From the NCBI GenBank assembly GCA_030549495.1, contig JAUIRK010000896.1:651001-715000 (forward strand): 64,000 nucleotides of DNA, written 5' to 3'. Made by a program: the position numbers and the translations under genes. The notes under the pieces are model-generated. The model saw nothing but the letters and a program-made list of their open reading frames with translations. It did no database searches and was not told the origin of the DNA. Of this stretch, positions 21,331 to 33,091 are shown piece by piece. Numbering within the stretch: the first letter of the stretch is position 1; every line of letters starts with the position of its first letter. This DNA comes from Nectonema munidae (Eukaryota; Nematomorpha; Nectonematoida; Nectonematidae).

Positions 21331-22228
21331 TCTAAAATTAATCCTCTGCCTTTTTTTCAATGAGTTTTAATATACTTAAAACACAGTATTCTTATTGTGC
21401 CTGAAAGGTTTAATCAAATTTGCGGTTTACTTCTAAAAACGATCTCCAAAAATATTTTAAAATTTTTTAATAAAATACCCCTTTTTATACCAATTCGACT
21501 ATGCTTATTTTATCTAGTGATGAATGCCTAAAAATAAGTTTTTTCCAAAAAAATAAATTCTGTAAAAAATTTTCAAAAAATTGTTATATATTGGTTATAT
21601 AGTAAAAATAATTTTTTATATATATTTTGGCTTATAATAATACTTTCTTCAATCATGTTGAGTATAAAAAATTTATTTAAAAAAGGGGAAAATAAAACGC
21701 ACTGTAAAATCTTTTGAAGATAACCACGACAGAAGGAAGCAGCCTGAGAAAAATTTTAAAGGGGAACTTGTGATAAAAAAAATTTTTTAAAAAAGAAGTA
21801 TGTATCTTGACTAAATCGAAGATCTACCATGTTACAATGAACTGGGAAGTGATGTAATGATCATATATTGGATGCGTTACAAAAGATTTTGACCTTGAAA
21901 AATAAATTCCTCTTTTACAAATGAAAAATCTTTAAACCTATATAGCCTATCCTAAGATTTTGAAAATTCTTAATAGGTCAGAGTTATCAAAACTGTGACA
22001 GAATAATATAGTTTATATATTAATATATAATCTATATTATAATAGATAAGGTATAAGCATAGAAACTCAACATGCTGCCTTCATTATCGCTTAAAAGATT
22101 GACATGTAGCAAAATATAAATCCCTCTCTAATTTGTTAAAAAATTTTCCTCTAAATCTTTATATTTAAATATAGCTAATATTAATAAAACTAACTTCTCA
22201 AGATTAAAAAACCATGAATAGATTAGAT
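21331..22228. other. Gene-free AT-rich stretch after the satellite
   Basis: The first 200 bases carry decayed satellite monomer words (ttttataccaattcgact at about 21483). The rest shows no gene or named repeat. Confidence 0.35.
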
Positions 22229-22875
22229 CAGGGATGCGCAACCTTTTTAGTGAATGTCTTCTTTCTATATTATGAATGGGCCGAAAAAAAGTATGATGGG
22301 ATAAAATAATTTTAGTTTGTTTTAAGATAAATAAAATGAATTTACTAAAGCATATTTAGGAATAATAGTTATCAACCAATAAAATCAAACATAGTTTATT
22401 TAAAAAGCAGAACTTTTACCAGAATCGAGAAGTCAAGTGAGACAGTTAATAGGTTTTAATGTCGTTTTTTTCAAAAATGTATTAATTAGTAGATTTATTT
22501 TAACAACGTTTGTGAAGTTTAAATTTGCAAATCAAAATTTGCAATAATGATTTAATGAAAAAGGAAATATAATTAATTTTGGCGTTTATTGAAAAAAGCC
22601 AGATTCAAATTTTTGTGTTTTGGTTATCACCTTATTGAGGAAATGAAAGGAGAGGAGAGGTAGGTAGGCAGGCAGCAATGTCGAAGGAAGATTATTATGT
22701 TTATAAATAATTGAAATTTTATGACAATTTAATTGGTATTACACAAAGATAAATTTGTTAGTATTTTTGTTTCTAGGGTTTTTAAAAAATGGCAAAATAT
22801 ATTTCCACATTGTTTAGAATTGTGAATGAAGAAGTGCGCCACACAAAGAATTAAATTGGGCCACACTTCAATGGG
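22229..22875. mobile_element. Probable hAT non-autonomous remnant
   Basis: cagggatgcgcaaccttttt at 22229 matches the CAGGGGTGxGCAACCTTTTT terminus common in hAT elements. Words such as gtgcgccacac and gggccacac near 22835-22870 belong to the usual interior. No right terminus or copy of the flanking gattagat was found, so the right border is a guess. Confidence 0.5.
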
Positions 22876-23001
22876 ATTCATTTCAAAAAAGTTTGGATTC
22901 AAGTGAATTTAAGTGTAAAAGTCAAAGCTGCCTTTTCCCACAAATTGATTGGATACGAGTACTAACATTTAAACAATTTATTTTAAATCTAAAAGGGAAA
23001 A

Positions 23002-23997
23002 TTATTGAGGAAATACATGTGGAATGAAATGTTTATGGAAAAGAATTTTAAATTTTTTGTCATTGTACGCATAAACGTAAAAGAGGAGGGAAAAGTTGAT
23101 GCTTTCCAACAACTCTGCCACGTAGTAAATGTCAATTACGGAGTTGAGAGTGAAGTTGGCATGATGGATGGAAATGTATTTGGTGGCAAAGCTGTTCATC
23201 ATGGCGATAGGAATGATGGTGATGACGTAGAAGATTGAAAAGAGGATGATGTTGATGGAAAAGATGTTTCTCTTTTTTGCAGAATCACTCCTTGTTATCG
23301 CTTGGTTGGGCGAGTGTTCACTCAAAATGCGAATTCTGGAGTGATGAAAGCGGTGCAACTTGAAAGCAGTGATGAAAGAAAAGAGCAAAACAAAGATGGA
23401 TGGGATGAAAAAGATGAACGTTTCCCGAAATATATTGTACTGACCTAACGCCTTTTGATAAAGTACGAAACATTGATAAGAATTGCTTCCCTCCCCCTTT
23501 TTCTCTTTCACAAATTTCTTCAAAAAGAGTCTTGGAAGGGAAAATAGTGTTGAAGCGATGCCAGATGCTATGAAGTAACTCTGGTATACCTTATGGTGCG
23601 TACTAGCAGAAGTGTTTGGCTTCAAGAATAGGAGCAATCTCTTCATGATCAAAATGAGGAGGATGAAACGACTAAAGGTGAATAGGGTTTCGTAGAGAAA
23701 GGGAAATATGATTAAGAAAACGTAGCGGATACCGCAGTCATGACAACTCCCTTTCAGCGAGCAAACGTCAAAGGTGGAGGGATAGAGGATGCCGATACAG
23801 CAGATGATGAAATAGATCGCGGATAAATCCCTCAGAATGGCATAAATTTTTTCACTCCTTTTCAACTTTTGGAAGCAGGTGAAAGCCTTCAAGTTTACAA
23901 ATAAACCAAAGAGTTGAAGTAAGATTTTGACAGGGATGATAAACTTGGCCAGAAGGGAGTAATAGTCGTGGTTGTTGATTTCTGTTCGTATGCTCAT
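23002..23997 (-). CDS. Rhodopsin-like (class A) 7TM receptor, probable neuropeptide type
   Basis: This is a 331-residue single-exon frame from ATG 23997 to taa 23002-23004. The frame stays open upstream to about 24147 but has no earlier ATG. The seven hydrophobic helices are about 18-38 (IIPVKILLQLFGLFVNLKAF), 56-72, 91-117, 138-158, 193-213, 244-267 and 284-310. A cysteine before TM3 (C88) and one in the loop before TM5 (C176) could form the conserved disulfide. The DRY position reads MKR and NPxxY is replaced by NFSLLFY, followed by NDKKFKILF as in invertebrate peptide receptors. No long N-terminus or signal peptide is seen. An AATAAA on the coding strand lies at 22983-22978, shortly after the stop. 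The ligand is unknown. An unseen 5' exon is possible. Confidence 0.75.
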   Translation of the reverse strand: MSIRTEINNHDYYSLLAKFIIPVKILLQLFGLFVNLKAFTCFQKLKRSEKIYAILRDLSAIYFIICCIGILYPSTFDVCSLKGSCHDCGIRYVFLIIFPFLYETLFTFSRFILLILIMKRLLLFLKPNTSASTHHKVYQSYFIASGIASTLFSLPRLFLKKFVKEKKGEGSNSYQCFVLYQKALGQYNIFRETFIFFIPSIFVLLFSFITAFKLHRFHHSRIRILSEHSPNQAITRSDSAKKRNIFSINIILFSIFYVITIIPIAMMNSFATKYISIHHANFTLNSVIDIYYVAELLESINFSLLFYVYAYNDKKFKILFHKHFIPHVFPQ

Positions 23998-24146
23998 GTC
24001 CTGTAATTTTTCTGATAAGAGTATTTCCTCTTTCAATGTATTTTCAAGCTTAATTTCCTCAGTGAAGGTGGGGGTTTCCTCAATTTCAACTATTAATCGC
24101 TGTGACCTCAATTTTATAATGGCACCAGTTAAGTATGTCGTATGCA

Positions 24147-24542
24147 AATTACCTCTTTCTTATAGTCAAGGTCGTTTATGAGCAATTGCGTGAAAAATGT
24201 TTTATCCGAAATAAAATGAAAATAGCTTAAATTATATACTAGATTGAGAACATGGTAAATAAACAAATCAAATTTTAGCTAATTTTCACATTATAATAAG
24301 CCTAATTAGATGAAGGCGAACCCTTATTCTTATTAAAAGGCTTAACTGCGCTCCTTAAATAAAACTTACAAACAGTGTATCTGATTGAAAAAATTTTTCG
24401 GCTTCAACTTGGAAATAAAATCAATCATTTAAATCAATTCATTATAAATTTTCAGGTTAAAACTTTTTACTCATGGATAGGTGAAGAAATTTTAAAATTT
24501 GAATAAATTTTAGGAATATTTCAAAATAAAATACTGTTAAAA
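24147..24542. other. Upstream flank of the receptor gene
   Basis: About 400 bases of AT-rich DNA lie between the open frame of the receptor and the SINE. No TATA box or initiator can be assigned with confidence. Promoter elements are expected here but are not recognisable by eye. Confidence 0.25.
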
Positions 24543-24685
24543 GGGGCGTGAATATGGTTGGTTAGATGCTGGATTCGATAACTTAAGGTCTTGTGTTCGA
24601 TCCTACATCAAGCTTACTTTCCTCATATGTCGATACAAGCGGTGCAATTGTGATTTTCGATGAAAACACCCTACGGTACCATTAC
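24543..24685 (+). mobile_element. tRNA-derived SINE, family 1, copy 2
   Basis: ggggcgtgaatatggttggt, the box-A-like ggttagatgctgg, box B gtgttcgatcc, and the tail cgatgaaaacaccctacggt match the copies at 5701, 41777 and 59588. It lies about 400 bases upstream of the receptor's open frame. Confidence 0.85.
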
Positions 24686-24898
24686 GATTAAAAAATTAAA
24701 AATCAAACTCTGTCATTTTTTAATGATGTTTTTTTGATATACAATAGTATTTTTCATCCTCTTATTTAAAATAATTGTATTCGTTGTGTATTAAAAATTT
24801 TAAAGCTTTTACAAAATGGAATAAAGCTTAAATTTTAGGGAATAAATACAGAATTAAAACAATCTCAAAAACAAATTCCTTGCTTTAACCCATTAAGT

Positions 24899-25018
24899 CC
24901 CAATGTTCCCATTTGGGAATATAAGTAATTTCATCTTCGTCTGCTTTTTTCAATGACTTTGAATATAAATCGTCTGCGTTTTTTTAAATATCGTCTGATT
25001 TCTATGGTACTTAATGGG
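24899..25018. mobile_element. piggyBac-like MITE, copy 3
   Basis: ttaa lies on both sides (24895-24898 and 25019-25022). The ends are cccattaagtccca and tggtacttaatggg. The core carries cttcgtctgc, aaatcgtctgcg and atatcgtctgat. The right-hand ttaa is shared with the next element. Confidence 0.85.
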
Positions 25019-25022
25019 TTAA

Positions 25023-25152
25023 ACGATTAACGACCAAATTAATCAGACGATATCTAATGTAAAGCAGAGAATTTGTATTAAAAAGCATTTATAAACGCAG
25101 ACGATTCACATTTTTGTTAAGTCGGCATGTGTCGAGTCAGGTCGTTAACCGG
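25023..25152. mobile_element. piggyBac-like MITE, copy 4, inverted next to copy 3
   Basis: It starts directly at the shared ttaa (25019-25022) and ends before ttaa at 25153-25156. The ends are acgattaacgacc and ggtcgttaaccgg. The core reads aatcagacgatat and gcagacgatt, the reverse complement of the motif order in copy 3, so the two lie in opposite orientation. Confidence 0.8.
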
Positions 25153-25374
25153 TTAATAAAAATATGAACTCTAATTACAAAATTAAAATGATTTCAAAAA
25201 TAAAAATGTATTTTTAAACCCTCTCTGTAAATATTTCCAATTTGCAAGTTTTTCTATTTTTTTTAATAAAATATTTTTAATTTGTTGTCAAATTTAAATA
25301 AATGCAACTAGATTATACTTTTTATTTATTAATAAAATAGTTACACACAAAATAATTATGTGCATTGTTTAATT

Positions 25375-25500
25375 CAATATCCGGCTGAATAGCAGGTAAA
25401 TCTTATCGGATATCCGAATTAGCCTCTTTTCAAAAACAGGATATTTGGTATCCGGTTATTTGGCTTTATTGCTATCCTGTACATCTCTACTATAAATTCT
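25375..25500. repeat. Terminus-like repeat with ATATCCGG words
   Basis: aatatccggctgaatag, ggatatccgaattagcc and ggtatccggttatttggc are interleaved. Read from the right, it starts agagatgtacaggatagc. This resembles a DNA-transposon end with internal subrepeats, but I found no partner end. Confidence 0.4.
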
Positions 25501-25605
25501 ATGCTAAGAAATGTTTATTATGAAAAACAGAAATTTTAAAATTTAATTTTTACTTCTAATTCTGCAAGATAATTTGTGTTGAAAGTAAATAAAAAGCTAT
25601 TACCA

Positions 25606-25790
25606 TTAAAACCCGGTATAACATGGCCCGGTATACTGCGAAATCGGATATAACATCACAAGTCCATCTTAAATGTTTTAAAAAAAAGCCCGCGAAATGG
25701 ACAGTGACATGAAGCAAGTCATCAGCGTGTGATTCTAATTCAAAATGTAGGCTTACGCCATTCTATCCGCGGAACTGTCACTGAGCTGAA
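25606..25790. mobile_element. Tigger-like terminus remnant
   Basis: aaaacccggtataacatgg, then ggtatactgcgaaatcgg and atataacatc resemble the repeated TATAACxCGG words at the ends of pogo/Tigger elements. The opposite end was not found. Confidence 0.45.
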
Positions 25791-27752
25791 TATAACTTAA
25801 TAATTGTGTCTCCGTTTATCAGTTTTATACTTGATTATAAATTCATACTTTCAAAACATTTGTGAACTTACAGCATGCGCAAATATGTTTAAATACAATT
25901 GACCATTCACCATCATTCCATGAATCTAGCAGTGACTTTTGGTGTCAATGACATTTCAATGGCAGATTGTATGTTTGAATCTGGAAATAAAATACGAATA
26001 AAAAAGATAGAAATCACCACTCTTCTTGCCTTAAAGATATGAATGTTCCATTCTCTTTCGTTTTATTTTAACGAGTTTCCATACGTTCTTTTCAAAACAA
26101 GATCTACTTAATTTAACAATTTTTTTACAAGAATTTTATTCGTTCCCTCCTGTACTTAACTGTTTTCGTAAGTAGACCTTGTTTGGTATCGATATTTTTG
26201 ACACCTCTACAGAAACACATTGATTTCACAGAAAGACCAGAAAAACTTGTCATTTTCGAGCAATAACGTCTATTATTATCTAATAAATTTGGGACAAAAA
26301 TGGTATCGAAAAAAGTCAATTAAAATATTGTATTTCTAACAAAAATAATTAATATGAAAAATACTTTGAAAGTAAAAGTTGGATTTTTATATTTAAAAAG
26401 GAGATAAAAATTCAAATTTGCAGTTAAATTTTTTCAACTCCTTTTTTGACATATAAGATTAGTGAATGAAAAACCGCGATTCTTATAAATCCTCCAGAAT
26501 TTCGCTGTTAAGCAACGGTAAAATCAGGACAATCTTGGAAAACAATTACATCTGGCAACCTTAGTCTTCTTCAATATTTACGTTAAAAACTAAACATTAA
26601 GTAGAGTAATGTCAGCAAAAATATAAAATCGAATTTATATATAAATGGAGGAATCTTGTGATTAAGATTGGAGTTTGAACTTTTTAAGATCAACGACTAT
26701 CGCTATCAATTTAAGAATATAACAAAATTAATATCTGTATAGAGTAAGTTTGGGCATATATAGTAAACTATTGTTTTAGCGTGAAACTGAAACATTGGCC
26801 AGGCCGTTCATGAAGCTTCGATGATTTCTTGAATGATTGATTAAAATTAAGAGTAATGATTTATACTGATTTGGAATGAGGAAAAAAGCAATTGCTTACA
26901 TGAACGTGTGTCGGTTGTATTGTGTATATTTGTTAATTAAGGCACAATAAATTATTATGTCATCTTTTCATTCTTTATTGTGGGAGCAAAGAAAGAGATG
27001 TAATCAATCTAGCTGTGGAGAAAGAGTATAATGAGTACTCTTTGAATGAAAATATAAATTCAACATGATCTATTTTCGCATAATATAGAGGGATTATTAT
27101 TTTCATAGTCATGATTGATCTTTTTTTTCTAATTTATTTAGAAGTTGGCACACTTTAGTTTTAAAATTACTCGCGATGAGGTAAGGCTTTTTGCTATTCA
27201 CAAAGAAAAACACTAAAAATTTCAATCATAATTTCTATACTTTTTAGTAACCGTATATTTGCACAATGGAAATTATAAAAATTCATCAGTTAGAAGTTAA
27301 AGTTCAAATTAGGTTGATAGATATTAGATCTAAAGATCTGTACGGTTGGGGTTGCTACAAGTGGATTTTGCAAAATCAGACACACGAGTGAGGTGTAGGT
27401 TGCAAATTGAAGTGGCATGTGGGTTCGATTCGGGTACGCTTTTATTTGTTAGTTAATTTTTAAATGGGTTCATATTCTCAACCTCTCCTTCCATCTACAT
27501 TTGTAAATACAGTTTACCCGCATTGTATATAATGCAAAATACGCATTGATGACTACTTCATATGTTAAAAATCAATTTGAGATCTTTCATACCTAATAAA
27601 AGCTTAATTTTAAAATAATTTGAATCTAATAAGAGCAATTTTCTGCAGTTTTTAAATAAATAATGAAACTAAAATAAATTTTTTTTAAATATAAAAATTA
27701 AAAATGTTCTATATGAGATATCTATGATCATTTTAAGATTTTTAAAATTGAG
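25791..27752. other. Gene-free AT-rich stretch
   Basis: No coding frame is supported. A box-B-like gggttcgattcggg lies at 27421-27434, preceded by cacgagtgaggtgtaggttg. It could be a remnant of another tRNA-like repeat, but no acceptor stem pairs and no tail was recognised. Confidence 0.3.
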
Positions 27753-28282
27753 TTGAAAGAGAACAAATATTTTTTCGGATCATCATCAGAAAACACTATA
27801 TTCGGCGCATACCCTATAAAAAGTAAGTCATCTCTTACCTGTCAAACGATCCATCTGGCTAAGAAGGCCCATTTTTGTTGGTGCCAACTTAATTTATTAT
27901 ACTTTTCAATTGTATTTCGACACATGGCATTTCCGCTTCTAACCTGTTTCTTGCGTTTGATTTGTTTAACAGGAGAGTCGAGAAACCACGTTCGCAGAGG
28001 TAAATGGATGAAAAAAGAATGAGAACCTAGAGGGCGAATACGCTCATTTTAAATGAATACAAAATTCATTTTGGCTCAGCATTTACAGAGGCTGAACTGT
28101 TGTTGTTCCTGAAAATAATCTTTGGCTTAGCTTTTGTTGATAATATCCAAAAATTACTCTAAAATGTAATCAGGAAGATCGTCCACAGTGGATCGAAAAG
28201 GATTTTGAACAAGTTTCAACTGCGTAGATTCTTCTCATGAAAATAGTGTTCAAACTTTTATTGGAGGCTTGACAAGTGTTCT

Positions 28283-28876
28283 TTGATGCCATGTTGCATC
28301 TCCTCTTCAAGTGGTTCTTCACCAACGACCTCAGTCTCTCTGAAGTTTCAGATCACAAAGAACTCACAGTCAAATTTTCAGAGGGTTAAAAATAGTTTGA
28401 ATAAGGTAGAGGAGAGTAAACGAAGTAGCAAAAGACGAAAAAGAATTGAAAAGCTGAAAAAGAATTGAAAGTTGACATTCAGGAATATTTGTCTAGATTT
28501 CGTAGTTCGAAGATGGGACTGTCTTTAAAAAACAACCTAAGATCATCGATAAGAGAGTTGTTTTGGATAGTGACACTAAGAGATGGCGAACATGCGTTAG
28601 AAATGTCTTTTAGTTCAATCCATCTTGCCATGGGAGCAAGTATATTCAGATGGGAATGGAGCTATCCAAGTGGATGGCGAGACGATAGAGCTATTCATAG
28701 GTGCACCAATAGTAGAATTTCTATGTGCCTTAATCGGCGGACTTATATTTGTCCCTACAGAAGACTTTTATATGAAGGAGGATCAGAAAAAGTATCTTTC
28801 GGCAGTAATGAGTTTTAATCATCATGGCAAAACAAGGTTCACTTTTGTCTTCAAACAAAAAACGCTATATAACTAA
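28283..28876 (+). other. Possible coding region or gene remnant, unrecognised
   Basis: Three plus-strand frames are open one after another: 28283-28468 (serine-rich start, basic SKRRKRIEKLKK end), 28465-28818 (KVDIQEYLSRFRSSK start), and 28625-28876, which holds a hydrophobic stretch IGAPIVEFLCALIGGLIFVP followed by EDFYMKEDQKKYLSAV. The last ends shortly before aataaa at about 28883. The region is less AT-biased than its surroundings. The overlapping frames suggest either short exons or a decayed gene with frame changes. I do not recognise the family and assign no function. Confidence 0.3.
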
Positions 28877-28889
28877 TTAACAATAAAAA

Positions 28890-30330
28890 TTTGGTCTCTT
28901 TTTAATAAGATTTTCGGTGTTTTTATAGCTCAGAAAAATACAATAATGGCGTTATCTTTTTAGCAGGGGAATTGTTAGTACACACTCAAAAAATTCTTCA
29001 GTACAAACAGATAATTTAGAGAATGTTTTTCAGATAGTCATGTGGTAACGGGACAATTTGCTCCCTATCAAAATTTTACTTAGGACAACTGCCCCAAAAC
29101 ATTTAATAAATCTACTCATTTAAAAAAATATGATTTATTTGAGAGTTAGAATTTCCGATGTAATTAATTATGGTTAAATCGTATAGCTCAAAATATGAAA
29201 TTATAGTTTAATATTTTTTCTTATTTTAAATGTTTTTCATATTTTTTCTAACATTTTTTTCAATAATTAAAAATTTTTCCATTTTTTTTTAATAATCAGA
29301 TTATTTAATAAATATATTGTGAGCTTTTCTTGGAATACATGTTCTTATGTTTCTTAAATAGTCCAGGTTGGCTATAGTCCTAGAACCAGTCATATATATC
29401 CTCCTGGTTCTCATGACATTCTATGCCATTACCATCTGAACTCTCCATCAAACCTTAAACATTCAAATTCCTAAATATCATAAAAAATTTCTTAAAAATC
29501 TTCGAACATCTATGATCCCAATAAAAAGGATCACGACCCCTTTGGGGTTCATGTCCTGTAGTTTGGTAAACAGTGATTTATATACAAGAACATTTATGAG
29601 AGGACCACCTCTATTTTTCATGAATGTGAAATATTTTGTATCTCAGGATGTCGGAGAAAGACAAAGCCTTCAATTTTCCTTTACAATCATATGGGGAGTG
29701 TGTTAAAGGCCTTTTTGTAATAGTTATTCTCAGCTTATTCTGAGCTGATGTAAGATCTTTTGCTGAGTCCTTTCAATCCATGAATACTTTATTATAAAAA
29801 ATTCTTACTTGTATCATAACCCTGAAACCTTGTTTTCCCTCAATGCGTTTGGGCCTTTATTTTCAATTAGAATTATGCGAACGTAACATGATTTAATTTT
29901 TGATTGACAAATTTTGTAACAAATTAAGTTATTTCAACTTTGAAAGTTAAAAATGATATATGATAAATAAATCTAGATTGGAGTATTTTTTACTTTTTTG
30001 ATTGAAATTATTCTCTAACTACTTTTCTAAACTAAGTTATAAGGGACTGAATGATATTACCATAGAAATATTTTTAACAACTCTGTTTTAATCCTCAAAA
30101 TGGCAGTTATTGGATGTTCATAGGTAAGGATATTTTAAAAATTTTTATTTGGTTTTACGCGATTTTGTTCCTTTTATATTACATTTGATTTCCTTCATTG
30201 CCTATAGAATTCTTGTATGATGATTGGAATATTAGTGAAATGTTTGGGTTTCTTGTATGGTGTTTGAAATTTTTTATGCTGATTCCATTTATTGCTTTTG
30301 TTGTTAGGGTTTATCTTTATTAATTTTTTA
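28890..30330. other. AT-rich stretch with one hAT-like terminus
   Basis: Around 29525-29574, tcacgacccctttggggttc followed by tagtttggtaaacagtg resembles the right end of a hAT element (read inward: cactgtttaccaaacta then ccccaaaggggtc). No left end was found. The rest shows no gene. Confidence 0.35.
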
Positions 30331-30701
30331 CAGCTATAACGTAGTTATAAAAAAAGTTTATAAAAGTAGTTTAAGTTATAACGCCGCGATATCGCTTATG
30401 ACGCGGTTATGTCTTGGCTCCCATTTTTACAGGCGTATATGACATACTCAGCTTCAAAATTCTACTTTGAAAATTTTTGTAATAAAACTTATAGGTTGTT
30501 AGGGACATTTCGTTTACACTTTATTACTTTTCAAATTTTAGTTTTAGAAGGGTTATGTAATGTTTTCTATATAACCAACTGAAAAAAAATCAGTCTATGT
30601 AAATATTATTTAACTTGTATTGGAAAATTATAACGCGGATCAATTATAACGCGAGTAGTTATTATGGAGCCCGGTTACCGCGTTCTAACGGTTCCTCACT
30701 G
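30331..30701. mobile_element. Tigger/pogo-like MITE, 371 bp
   Basis: ta flanks both sides (30329-30330 and 30702-30703). The right end, read inward, is cagtgaggaaccgttagaac, and the left end is cagctataacgtagttat. Repeated ttataacgc words occur near both ends, as in Tigger-derived MITEs. The inverted match between the ends is weak at the left tip. It has no coding capacity. Confidence 0.6.
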
Positions 30702-30703
30702 TA

Positions 30704-32706
30704 TTTTGATTTTGCGAGAACAAAATTACATGAATTTTTCAAAATTTCAATTATTTTTAGATATTAAGCATAAAAAAATAGTTTCTTTACTTGTTGATGA
30801 CTTGATTTCGAAATTACAGCGATTTTTAATTTTATATATCAAAGATTTTAAATGTTATAAAAATTTCATATTAAAAAATTAGAAACTCTGGAAATTATGA
30901 TGTCTGGCCAAAATTTTTACATGATGAAATCCCTATTAAAATTAAAATGAATGAACAATCTTCTATCAGTAGTGATTTCTTCATGTGCCTAAAATTTTAA
31001 AGACAAAAACATTTTCGTAGCGTATCATGTCCGTACATTACTTATTCCTAGCACTTAAAAAAACATTATGAAGTAAATTAATACTTTTTCGGTTATGTAA
31101 ATCGTAAAAGTGTTTGTGAAATTAACCAGACTAAATTTATCATAAAACAATTTCTCGAAACTTGAATAAATGTTGTTTTTCCTAGTTTGAAGATGTGACC
31201 CTAAGCGAACCACTTGTAGCCAGACAAAGAAAACTAATTTGTTGAATTTACAAACTAGACTAGTAAATTAACTAGTCCATAAGATACCTAACCTGCAAGT
31301 TAAAATTAAATTCTATGTTATAAAATGAAAAAGAAAACGCTACTTTGACGCATAAATTCAATAAAAAATCATTAAACTTCACTGGATATGTAGAGCTAAA
31401 TAAATTTCTTGCATATACAATAATCAATCGGAAAATTCGCTTTATTTATCATATAATCCCTCCTTTTACTTTTTTGATAAGTTAAAAATATTTTTTCAAA
31501 AAAACTTTATTATATTTATTGAAGGCTAATACAAGTTTGCCTAAAAGCTTAACATATTGAAAGGAAAATATTAAAAATTAAAAAAATATATATAAAAAGT
31601 TAATAGATAATGAATTTCAAATCATTGATTCTTTATTACACTAAAATATTACCTTTCCAATTTTTTTCCTAAATTCCCATATCTTTTTTAAATATCGTAT
31701 TTTATATTCCGATAGGATTTTATGGTACAAAAATGTGAAATTAAAATTTTGAAATTTTTCTTCTAACCGTAACCATGTCTTCGGATGCCAGCGTATTTCT
31801 TATTTAGTCATATATTTGTCTTGCTTCCAGTGTTAACCCCAATAAAATTGAGAAGAAACCACTAAAAATTTATGAAAACTGAGATTCTTCTTAAATATAT
31901 GGATTAAGTTATGAAATACAAAAAAAATAAGATATTATTTAAAACATTTTAGCTAATCAGTTTTGCTAAAATTCCTTAATTACTTTTTAATTGAAGAACA
32001 GCTACTCCAAAATTCAAGAGGATCTTTTTCTAATTGCTAAGAAAGATTTCATTATTTGGTAGTTCATTGAATATTAAAGTGAAGGCTAACTTTTTTAAAG
32101 AGAAGCAAGTCTTTCTTCCAAAGGCTCTTCTGATAAAACGAAGAATTCATTATCGACAGAATCTATTTTTAATTGCATGGCAAATAAGGGAAATTAAAGA
32201 AACACGTGCAATATAGCAAGAACGTTGATTTGTGAAAAAGGAAAACTTGTTTCTTCAACTTTAGTCTTAAGTCAGATACTTTTTGCTTACCGAAACATAA
32301 ATTTCATAAAAAAGATTTTTTTGTATAGTCATTAAAAAGCCAAATAATCCAAAAAGAGCATTTCACTAATTATTATTAATTTATTTTTTTATATAATTTT
32401 TATACCTAAATTTAAAATTTTCTAGAGTTGTTAACAACTTTTTTGTTTTAAATTTGTAAGATTAATATAAGTGGAAATTGGAATTTTTTATTATTTTTTT
32501 TTGACTTAAAATCTTTCTTGTGCTTCAAATTCAATTGATTCTTTATTACAGAGGTGTTTCTACACTTCCCAAATTTTACACATTCATGATTTTTTTGAGT
32601 GACCTTCAAAAAATGTTCAAATCTCACGTTTGTATGATCTCATAATATACGGCATTTATTAGAGTTTCGAAGTGCGAGATATAAAATGGATAGGTGTCGG
32701 TATAAC
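30704..32706. other. Gene-free AT-rich stretch
   Basis: No coding frame, RNA gene or named repeat was recognised. Confidence 0.3.
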
Positions 32707-32985
32707 CAGGCCTGTAACCAGACAGGGGCAAGAGAGGGCAGTTGACCCCTTCCCCTTAAATTTTTCAGATTAATAATAATTCTAGAAAAATTTAAAAAAT
32801 ATTCAAATATACTTACACTTATTTTATCAATTTAGATAAATCTTAGAACATATGTGTTGTCTTTTTTACAAATGACTAATTTTGAGATAAAGAGAACATA
32901 AGATATGGAGATTAAGGCATTCTGCTCATAATCTTTTTTTTTTTTGATTTATCCCCTTCTAAGATTTTTTCTGGTTACGGGCTTG
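32707..32985. mobile_element. MITE with TIRs around gtaaccaga
   Basis: The left end caggcctgtaaccagac is matched by the right end read inward, caagcccgtaaccagaa, across 279 bp. The interior is AT-rich and non-coding. Flanks ggtataac and gatatatc are only loosely alike, so the target duplication is uncertain and the superfamily is not assigned. Confidence 0.6.
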
Positions 32986-33091
32986 GATATATCTATAAAA
33001 AATTAGGAGTCCATTTTTTAAGTATTAAAAAAACATTATTTTCACATATTTTTTAATCAAAAAAATAAGTTTACTTTTTGTAAGCATATGG

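Noticed and set aside
27371-27445. tRNA-like B box gggttcgattcggg
   Set aside because: No acceptor or anticodon stem could be folded by eye; only a possible SINE scrap.
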